This document shows positions 6,525 through 11,643 of a stretch of DNA of 11,643 nucleotides, in pieces; the first letter of the stretch is position 1; every line of letters begins with the position of its first letter. The notes below the pieces were generated by a model, which was not told where the DNA came from, did no database searches, and saw only the letters and a list, made by a program, of their open reading frames with translations. The stretch is from the NCBI GenBank assembly GCA_022706165.1, contig JAKJDA010000053.1, positions 1 to 11,643 on the forward strand, given 5' to 3'. The translations under genes were made by a program, and so were the position numbers. Source of the DNA: Candidatus Hydrogenedentota bacterium. Its GTDB lineage: Bacteria; Hydrogenedentota; Hydrogenedentia; Hydrogenedentales; SLHB01.

Positions 6525-7679
6525 CTATGCCCCCACCCATCGTTTCCACGTTTCCATGAAGCGGCGATGAAGCGGGTAGGCTTGGGCGTCGCCAAGTTCG
6601 CGGAATTTTTCGATGAGTTCGCGCTGCTCTCGGGTGAGTTTGCTGGGGATTTCGACCTGGACGCGGACGATTTGGTCGCCTTTGTGGTAGCCGCGCACAT
6701 CGGGAATGCCCATGCCGCGCAGCCGGAATTGCTGGCCAGGCTGCGTGCCTGCGGGCACCTTCACTTCGGCCTCTCCGGTCAGGGTCGGAACATGAATCGT
6801 ATCGCCGAGCGCGGCTTGCGTGAAGCTAATCGGCACCTCACAGACAACGTCGTTTCCGTCTCGCGTGAAGATATCATCTTGTTTCACTTCAATGTATATA
6901 TACAGATCTCCGTGCGGCGCGCCCGGATCCCCCGGCTCCCCTTCTCCGGTCACGCGCAATCGCGATCCGGTGTCGACGCCGGGAGGGATGTCGATGGTGA
7001 GATCGCGCGTTACGCGAACGCGTCCGGCCCCGGCGCATGCGGGGCAAGGCCGGGCGATAATCGATCCGCCTCCCCGGCAGCGCGGACACGTTTGGGTGAC
7101 GCTGAAAAAGCCCTGTGCGCGCCGTATCTGGCCGCTGCCGTTGCAGTCGGGGCATGGCTTGGGATCCGTGCCCGGCGCCGCGCCCGTTCCTTTGCAATCG
7201 TGGCATGAGTCCATGCGGGAAAGGCGAATTTTTTTCTTGACGCCTGCGGCGGCCTCGCGCAGGGTGATCGCGACGCGATATTCGAGGTCGCTGCCCGGCC
7301 GGCTTTGACGTCTTCTTCCGCCCCCCCCGCCGCCGCGCCCAAATAGGACGTCGAAGAAATCCTCGAACGGCGCATCGAATCCCGCGCTGCCGCTCCCCCC
7401 GCCGAAACCGAATCCGCCGCCAAAACCGGGGCCGCCGCCCGAGAAGGCGTCCGCCGTGCCGAATTGGTCATAGCGGGCGCGCTTCTCCGGGTTTTTCAGG
7501 ACGTCGTACGCTTCGTTGATCTCTTTGAGCTTGTCTTCAGCGGCCTTGTCGCCTCCCGTTTTGTCGGGATGGTATTTGTGAGCCAGCTTGAGATAAGCCT
7601 TCCGGATCTGGTCGGCGGGCGCATCGCGCGGCACGCCGAGCAGTTCATAATAGTCTTTGGATTTGGACATGGCGCTCAT
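6525..7679 (-). CDS. dnaJ: Chaperone DnaJ (Hsp40)
   Basis: Co-chaperone that delivers unfolded proteins to DnaK and stimulates its ATPase, in the cytosol. The 384 residues are of type I architecture: a J domain (about 9-73) with HPD at 37-39, a Gly/Phe-rich region (79-121), a zinc domain with four CxxCxGxG repeats (C159/C162, C176/C179, C198/C201, C212/C215), then the C-terminal substrate domains with GDLYIYIEV (257-265) and the dimerisation end. All zinc ligands are present. The start could be 7679 or the ATG at 7670, which gives the more usual short lead before DYYELLGV; neither has a strong ribosome binding site. It is the last gene of the heat-shock operon, 52 bases after dnaK, and ends 9 bases from the convergent YidR-like gene. 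Confidence 0.96.
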   Translation of the reverse strand: MSAMSKSKDYYELLGVPRDAPADQIRKAYLKLAHKYHPDKTGGDKAAEDKLKEINEAYDVLKNPEKRARYDQFGTADAFSGGGPGFGGGFGFGGGSGSAGFDAPFEDFFDVLFGRGGGGGGRRRQSRPGSDLEYRVAITLREAAAGVKKKIRLSRMDSCHDCKGTGAAPGTDPKPCPDCNGSGQIRRAQGFFSVTQTCPRCRGGGSIIARPCPACAGAGRVRVTRDLTIDIPPGVDTGSRLRVTGEGEPGDPGAPHGDLYIYIEVKQDDIFTRDGNDVVCEVPISFTQAALGDTIHVPTLTGEAEVKVPAGTQPGQQFRLRGMGIPDVRGYHKGDQIVRVQVEIPSKLTREQRELIEKFRELGDAQAYPLHRRFMETWKRWVGA

Positions 7680-7731
7680 TATAGATAGTTACCGTTATGT
7701 CGGCAATATGCCTGATCTCTCATGGTTTGGG

Positions 7732-8925
7732 TTACTTGTCTTTTTGCTCGTCGTCCACAACGGTGAAATCGGCGTCCATCGTCGAGCCCGAATTGGATCC
7801 TGTGTTTGCCGAACCATCATCGCCTGGGGCGGCGCCGCTCGCAGCGCCGTCGGGGCTTGCTTGAGCTTGCGCGGCCGCGGCGGCGTACATGGCTTCGCCC
7901 AGTTTTTGCGCCGCCGCCGCGAGGCCGTTCGTCGCCTGTTCGATAGCCGTGACGTCTTCGCCTTTGAGGGCATTGCGCAAGGTTTCCGTGGCGGCTTCGA
8001 TCTTGGCCTTTTCGGACGCGTCCACCTTGTCGCCGTATTCTTTTAACGACTTCTCCGTCGAGTACAGCATCGAGTCCGCGTTGTTGCGAACTTCGATGCC
8101 CTTGCGCCGCTCGTGGTCTTCTTTCGCATGGGCTTCGGCGTCTTTGACCATGCGCTCGACGTCAGCGTCGGACAGGCCGCTTGACGACTCGATGCGGATT
8201 TTCTGTTCCTTGCCCGTGGCCAGGTCCTTCGCGGCCACGTGAACGATGCCGTTGGCGTCGATGTCGAACGCGACCTCGATTTGCGGCACACCGCGCGGGG
8301 CGGGCGGGATGCCGATGAGGTCGAAGCGTCCCAGCGTGCGGTTGTCTGCCGCCATTTCGCGTTCGCCCTGCAGCACGTGAATCGTCACGGCGGTTTGGCC
8401 ATCGGCGGCCGTCGAGAATATCTGCCGCTTGGTCACGGGAATCGTCGTGTTGCGTTCGATGAGTTTGGTGCAGATGCCGCCCAGGGTTTCGATGCCGAGG
8501 GACAACGGCGTAACGTCGAGCAGGAGCACGTCTTTCACGTCGCCGGACAACACGCCCGCCTGGATCGCCGCGCCCACGGCGACGACTTCATCGGGGTTCA
8601 CGCCGCGGTGCGGCTCTTTGCCGAAGATTGACTTGACGATCTCGCCGACTGCCGGCATGCGCGTCATGCCGCCGACGAGAATGACCTCGTCGATGTCGGA
8701 CGCTTTGACGCTCGCGTCTTCGAGGGCGCGATAGCATGGGCCTTTTGTCCGCTGCAGCAAATCGTCGCAAAGTTGTTCGAGCTTGGCGCGCGTCAGCGTG
8801 TAGTTCATATGTTTCGGGCCCGATGCGTCCGCCGTGATGAACGGCAGGTTGATGTCGGTCTGCATGGTCGACGACAACTCGCACTTGGCCTTTTCGGCGG
8901 CCTCCTTGAGGCGCTGGAGGGCCAT
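7732..8925 (-). CDS. dnaK: DnaK C-terminal open frame (end of ATPase domain, linker, substrate-binding domain)
   Basis: The DnaK frame is readable from 8970 to the stop at 7732. The first ATG in it is at 8925 ([19 protein letters not shown]), an internal methionine of DnaK with no ribosome binding site recognised. It carries the adenosine-binding VGGMTRMP motif, the interdomain linker and the whole peptide-binding and lid region. Confidence 0.7.
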   Translation of the reverse strand: MALQRLKEAAEKAKCELSSTMQTDINLPFITADASGPKHMNYTLTRAKLEQLCDDLLQRTKGPCYRALEDASVKASDIDEVILVGGMTRMPAVGEIVKSIFGKEPHRGVNPDEVVAVGAAIQAGVLSGDVKDVLLLDVTPLSLGIETLGGICTKLIERNTTIPVTKRQIFSTAADGQTAVTIHVLQGEREMAADNRTLGRFDLIGIPPAPRGVPQIEVAFDIDANGIVHVAAKDLATGKEQKIRIESSSGLSDADVERMVKDAEAHAKEDHERRKGIEVRNNADSMLYSTEKSLKEYGDKVDASEKAKIEAATETLRNALKGEDVTAIEQATNGLAAAAQKLGEAMYAAAAAQAQASPDGAASGAAPGDDGSANTGSNSGSTMDADFTVVDDEQKDK

Positions 8926-9670
8926 CGGGTCCTTGCGCAGGTCGATGCCTTGGTCCTTGAGGAATTCGTTCGAGCCAATCGATGACGCGCTGATCGAAGT
9001 CGTCGCCGCCGAGATGCGTGTCGCCGTTCGTGCTCAGCACTTCGAAGCTATCGTCGCCGATCGCGAGGATCGAGATATCGAAGGTGCCGCCGCCGAGGTC
9101 GTACACCGCGACTTTCTCGTTCTTTTTGCGGTCGAGGCCATACGCCAACGCGGCCGCCGTCGGTTCGTTGATGATGCGCAGGACTTCGAGTCCGGCGATC
9201 TTGCCGGCGTCTTTGGTGGCCTGGCGTTGCGAGTCGTTGAAGTACGCAGGCACGGTGATGACGGCCTGGGTGACGGTCGCGCCCAGATAGGTTTCGGTGG
9301 TCTCTTTCATCTTACGCAGAATCATCGCCGACACCTCGGGCGGACGATGTTTCTGGCCCTGCACCTCGACCTGGCAATCGCCGGAAGGCGTTGCGGACAC
9401 TTTGTACGGCACCAGTTTTTCTTCCGAGCCGACTTCCGAGTACTGGCGGCCCATGAAGCGTTTGATCGAGAAGACCGTGTTCTGCGGATTGGTGATGGCC
9501 TGACGCTTGGCCGCCGCGCCGACAAGGCGCTCGCCGTCACGCGTGAATGCGACCACCGAAGGCGTGGTCCGGTTGCCTTCCGTGTTGGCGATGACGGTCG
9601 GTTCGCCGCCTTCCATGACAGCCACGCACGAATTGGCCGTGCCCAGGTCAATGCCGATGACTTTACCCAT
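8588..9670 (-). CDS. dnaK: DnaK N-terminal open frame (ATPase lobe I and start of lobe II)
   Basis: As sequenced, this frame gives a 360-residue product. Only residues 1-233 are DnaK; the remaining 127, translated from 8971 down to 8588, are out-of-frame, Arg/Pro-rich and meaningless. The product would lack the second half of the ATPase domain and all of the substrate-binding domain, so it could not work as a chaperone. Confidence 0.7.
   Translation of the reverse strand: MGKVIGIDLGTANSCVAVMEGGEPTVIANTEGNRTTPSVVAFTRDGERLVGAAAKRQAITNPQNTVFSIKRFMGRQYSEVGSEEKLVPYKVSATPSGDCQVEVQGQKHRPPEVSAMILRKMKETTETYLGATVTQAVITVPAYFNDSQRQATKDAGKIAGLEVLRIINEPTAAALAYGLDRKKNEKVAVYDLGGGTFDISILAIGDDSFEVLSTNGDTHLGGDDFDQRVIDWLERIPQGPRHRPAQGPDGPPAPQGGRRKGQVRVVVDHADRHQPAVHHGGRIGPETYELHADARQARTTLRRFAAADKRPMLSRPRRRERQSVRHRRGHSRRRHDAHAGSRRDRQVNLRQRAAPRREPR
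8970..8972 (-). other. Frame break in dnaK
   Basis: Reading the minus strand, CTC (Leu233, 8974-8972) is followed by a single G (8971) and then AAC GAA TTC CTC in the next frame. Homologues have L-x-x-E-F here, so one full codon is expected where only one base remains. There is no homopolymer, slippery heptamer or obvious frameshift signal. Confidence 0.85.
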
Positions 9671-9697
9671 TGCTGTACAACCTCCTTATTGCTACCG

Positions 9698-9714
9698 AGG
9701 GGCCAATCGCCCCT
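9698..9714 (-). other. Small hairpin between grpE and dnaK
   Basis: AGGGGC and GCCCCT form a 6-base-pair stem with a 5-base loop, 11 bases upstream of the dnaK ribosome binding site. It has no T tract, so it is not a terminator. It might act as an RNA processing or stability element that raises dnaK output; chance is also possible. Confidence 0.3.
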
Positions 9715-9728
9715 GGTTCGTCTGTTCG

Positions 9729-10361
9729 TTATTCCGCCGGGCTTGCCTCGCAGGGCGCGCCCATGTTTACGACTACTTTCGACGCGCGCAACACCTGATC
9801 GCCCAGGCGATATCCGCGCTGGAACTCGCGGACGACCGTCATCTCGGGGACGTCCGCCGAGGACTCTTGCATGACCGCCTCATGATGGTTCGGGTCGAAC
9901 ACTTCGCCCACTGCCGGAATTGGCGTCACGCCGTGCCGCGTCAGCACGTCTGTGAACTGCTTCAACACCAGTTCGACGCCCTCGCGCAGGGCCGCCGGTT
10001 CGCCCTCAGCATGCTGCAACGCCAACTCCAAATGGTCCACGACGGGGAGCAAGTCGCGCATAAGCCCCTCGGCGGCCGTCTTGCGAATGCGTTCTTGATC
10101 GCGCATCATGCGTTTGCGGAAGTTTTCGAATTCCGCGCGCGCACGCAGCACCTGATCCTGCAATGCGTCTCGTTCGCGCAACGCTTTTTCGCACGCCGCC
10201 GCGATCGCCGTTCCGTCTTCCGGCTCCGTGATCATGTCCACCACGTCGCCGTCCCGCAGGGCGTCCGATTCCGAATCTTCAATGGACGCGTCCAGGCGCG
10301 CCGTTTCCTCCGGAGGCGCCGCCGTCGTATCCGCTTCGTTATCGTGTTTCTTGTGCTTCAT
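9729..10361 (-). CDS. grpE: Nucleotide exchange factor GrpE
   Basis: Releases ADP from DnaK and so drives the chaperone cycle; cytosolic homodimer. The 210 residues begin with an acidic, disordered stretch (about 1-50), followed by a long coiled coil with [20 protein letters not shown] (60-79) leading into NFRKRM and then [15 protein letters not shown]. The C-terminal beta domain carries [20 protein letters not shown] (143-162), V-x-E-F-x-x-GY-x-L-x-D-x-V-L-R-x-S-K-V-V-V. The ATG at 10361 is chosen because GGGAG (10367-10371) lies 5 bases before it; a GTG at 10373 would put that site inside the gene. hrcA ends 31 bases upstream and dnaK begins 58 bases downstream. Confidence 0.95.
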   Translation of the reverse strand: MKHKKHDNEADTTAAPPEETARLDASIEDSESDALRDGDVVDMITEPEDGTAIAAACEKALRERDALQDQVLRARAEFENFRKRMMRDQERIRKTAAEGLMRDLLPVVDHLELALQHAEGEPAALREGVELVLKQFTDVLTRHGVTPIPAVGEVFDPNHHEAVMQESSADVPEMTVVREFQRGYRLGDQVLRASKVVVNMGAPCEASPAE

Positions 10362-10366
10362 TCGTT

Positions 10367-10371
10367 CTCCC
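10367..10371 (-). promoter_or_regulatory. Ribosome binding site that decides the grpE start
   Basis: GGGAG on the minus strand lies 5 bases before the ATG at 10361 and overlaps the alternative GTG at 10373, which therefore has no upstream site of its own. Confidence 0.55.
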
Positions 10372-10392
10372 ACATCTGCCGCGCTGCGCCCA

Positions 10393-11445
10393 TCACCCCG
10401 CCAGCCGCGTCAGTAGTCGGCTCAACGCGCCGGCCGTGTAGTCGACCAGGGCCGTCAAGCGGGAATAGGGCATGCGGCGCGGTCCGAGCACGCCGACCAT
10501 TCCAGCGGTCTTGTTGCCGACACAATACGGCGAGGCGACTACGCTTATATCCTTGAATTCCAGTTCGTTCGTTTCCGACCCGATCACCACGGTCGCCCGG
10601 GGCGGGCCATCTTGCGCGACGAAGCCGCGCAGAATGTGCGCCAGGCGTTCGCGTTCCTCCAACAGCGTGAACACGCTGCGCGCCTTGGCGACGTCATGAA
10701 ACTCCGGCTGCTCGAAAAGTTGCGTCGCGCCTTCCAAGAACAACTGCCCTTGCCGCAACGATGGAAGCAACGAGAACATCTCGACCGCCACGTCCGCAAG
10801 ACGCCGTTGTTCCGCCGCGAAGGCGTCCAGTTTACGTTGCAAAACGGCTCGCAACTGGTCTGCCGGCTCTCCCGACAACTGACTGTTCAAAAACCGGTTC
10901 AATGCGGCGAAATCGTCGCCGGAAACCGTTCGCTCCAGATTGACCAGCGTCGTGCGCACCCCTCCGAAATTGTCGGCCACCATGACTGCGAAACGCGTCG
11001 CCGCTATCGGCACGACTTCGATCCGGCGCACGAGCGCCTGGCTGTCGCGCGCCGAGTCGACCAAGCCCGTCTGATGGGACACCAAGGCGAGCAAGTGGCT
11101 GGTCTGCCGCATGATGTCGTCGGAATCGTGAAGCCGCTGCGACAATTCTCGTTCGATACGGTCGCGCTCCGAGATCGTCAGTTCCTGGATGCGCATCAAA
11201 TAGTCGACGTAATAACGATATCCTCGATCCGTCGGAACCCGCCCCGAACTCGTGTGCAATTGTTCGAGATATCCCGCTTCTTCCAAATCGGCCATGGCGT
11301 TGCGCACGGTCGCTGGGCTCAAATCCAGGTCAAAGCGCTTCACGATGGTTCGCGATCCCACCGCTTCCGCCGTGGTGATATACGTATGCACCACTGCGTG
11401 CAGAATCAGTTGTTCGCGTTCGTTGAGTTCGCGGCCTGGGGTCAT
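10393..11445 (-). CDS. hrcA: Heat-inducible transcription repressor HrcA
   Basis: Represses class I heat-shock genes by binding CIRCE; its folding depends on chaperonin, which provides feedback. The 350 residues have the usual length. The N-terminal winged helix is clear: YITTAEAVGSRTIV, then LSPATVRNAMADLEEAGYLE and the HrcA signature HTSSGRVPTDRGYRYYVDYL. A GAF-like middle domain follows, and the C-terminal part contains GSETNELEFKDISVV and GVLGPRRMPYSR, both typical of the family. Start choice: the ATG at 11445 has GGAG (11454-11457) with 8 bases of spacing. An ATG at 11451 and a GTG at 11454 are too close to or inside that site, and a TTG at 11472 lies within the CIRCE operator. It is the first gene of the hrcA-grpE-dnaK-dnaJ operon, directly behind the operator it should bind. 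Confidence 0.95.
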   Translation of the reverse strand: MTPGRELNEREQLILHAVVHTYITTAEAVGSRTIVKRFDLDLSPATVRNAMADLEEAGYLEQLHTSSGRVPTDRGYRYYVDYLMRIQELTISERDRIERELSQRLHDSDDIMRQTSHLLALVSHQTGLVDSARDSQALVRRIEVVPIAATRFAVMVADNFGGVRTTLVNLERTVSGDDFAALNRFLNSQLSGEPADQLRAVLQRKLDAFAAEQRRLADVAVEMFSLLPSLRQGQLFLEGATQLFEQPEFHDVAKARSVFTLLEERERLAHILRGFVAQDGPPRATVVIGSETNELEFKDISVVASPYCVGNKTAGMVGVLGPRRMPYSRLTALVDYTAGALSRLLTRLAG

Positions 11446-11453
11446 TGCCATCA

Positions 11454-11457
11454 CTCC
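11454..11457 (-). promoter_or_regulatory. Ribosome binding site that decides the hrcA start
   Basis: GGAG on the minus strand is 8 bases from the ATG at 11445 and only 2 bases from the ATG at 11451, favouring the former. Confidence 0.5.
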
Positions 11458-11461
11458 AGAA

Positions 11462-11488
11462 TTAGCACTCAACAGATAAGAGTGCTAA
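11462..11488 (-). promoter_or_regulatory. CIRCE operator (HrcA binding site)
   Basis: A perfect inverted repeat, TTAGCACTC (11462-11470), a 9-base spacer, and GAGTGCTAA (11480-11488), identical to the CIRCE consensus. It lies a few bases downstream of the predicted transcription start and 16 bases before the hrcA ATG, so bound HrcA would block the promoter. It is the only CIRCE found in the window and should control all four genes. Confidence 0.97.
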
Positions 11489-11499
11489 CAGCCATTGGG

Positions 11500-11528
11500 A
11501 GTCTACCATAACTACAGGGCCGTGTCAA
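11500..11528 (-). promoter_or_regulatory. Housekeeping-sigma promoter of the heat-shock operon
   Basis: On the minus strand, a perfect -35 TTGACA (11523-11528), a 17-base spacer, and -10 TAGACT (11500-11505) preceded by TG at the extended -10 position. Transcription should start near 11493, just before CIRCE. This arrangement (vegetative promoter plus CIRCE) indicates control by HrcA repression, not by a heat-shock sigma factor. Confidence 0.85.
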
Positions 11529-11643
11529 GAAGCACAACGCCACGGCCTGAGTTAGCGAAAGGGCTCAAGCCTTTGTTGAAACTGGATTTACGCCTGGACG
11601 CCTGCGGGGGGATTCTCCGGGGAAACTTGACAGTCCCGTAGAG

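Larger units (their letters stand above)
7732..9670 (-). pseudogene. dnaK: Chaperone DnaK (Hsp70), reading frame interrupted at about 8971
   Basis: ATP-driven folding chaperone, central partner of GrpE and DnaJ. Joined across the break it would have about 646 residues, normal for DnaK. The ATPase domain shows [14 protein letters not shown] (5-18), [11 protein letters not shown] (168-178) and [10 protein letters not shown] (191-200, T196 at the autophosphorylation site) and, after the break, [12 protein letters not shown]. Next come the linker [18 protein letters not shown], the substrate-binding domain, and a Ser/Gly-rich tail ending [14 protein letters not shown]. The first frame follows DnaK to IDWL (residue 233, base 8972); the second resumes with [15 protein letters not shown] from base 8970. 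Only one base (8971) lies between, where one codon is expected, so a two-base loss is the simplest reading. The perfect site AAGGAGG (9681-9687) lies 10 bases before the ATG. Strong conservation on both sides of the break argues for a recent event or a sequence error. Confidence 0.9.

Noticed and set aside
8834..9874. Plus-strand open frame of 346 codons opposite dnaK and the end of grpE
   Set aside because: Antisense shadow; the dnaK and grpE reading on the minus strand is unmistakable.
11590..11605. Tandem copies ACGCCTGG and ACGCCTGC upstream of the hrcA promoter
   Set aside because: Only two short, imperfect copies at about -100; not enough to call a binding site or repeat.
11627..11632. 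TTGACA on the plus strand near the right edge as a divergent promoter
   Set aside because: The -10 would fall beyond the window, so it cannot be judged.
11489..11643. Search for a further gene or RNA upstream of hrcA
   Set aside because: Apart from the promoter, only a short bulged stem (about 11557-11574) without a T run is visible; no gene supported.

Overview
The window is a GC-rich bacterial chromosome segment (about 60% GC by eye) dominated by housekeeping genes. It carries no tRNA, rRNA, CRISPR array or transposase gene that I can see. The lineage cannot be fixed from the sequence. An accC-Asp23-AmaP cluster is best known from Firmicutes, but the exported PD40-repeat protein, the high GC and the palindromic intergenic repeats would also suit an uncultured Hydrogenedentota, Planctomycetota or related bacterium. 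That guess is weak. Two interrupted reading frames hint at a draft or metagenome-derived assembly.

Layout, left to right. Positions 1-1844 (+) hold the 3' part of accC (biotin carboxylase), then an Asp23/Gls24 protein, then an AmaP-like two-helix membrane protein that appears split in two by a frame change plus loss of a helix. The genes overlap or sit close enough to be one operon. Positions 2027-3694 (+) hold araB (ribulokinase) as a lone arabinose-pathway gene with its own leader. The 352-base gap at 3695-4046 contains a strong terminator-like palindrome and a separate array of about 9-base repeat units arranged as an imperfect palindrome. Positions 4047-6515 (+) hold an M42 metallopeptidase followed 15 bases later by an exported beta-propeller protein of the YidR/DUF3748 family.

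Positions 6525-11445 (-) are the heat-shock operon hrcA-grpE-dnaK-dnaJ, convergent with the previous pair and only 9 bases from it. It is headed by a very good promoter (TTGACA, 17 bases, TAGACT) and a perfect CIRCE operator (9-9-9). HrcA should therefore repress its own operon, and GrpE, DnaK and DnaJ form one chaperone machine. The dnaK frame is broken once, at about base 8971, while protein similarity continues perfectly on both sides. A sequencing or assembly error is the likeliest cause, but a real mutation is not excluded.

I see no clear undescribed multi-gene system. The items most worth a second look are the split AmaP, the dnaK break, the two intergenic palindromic repeats and the M42 plus exported YidR-like gene pair.
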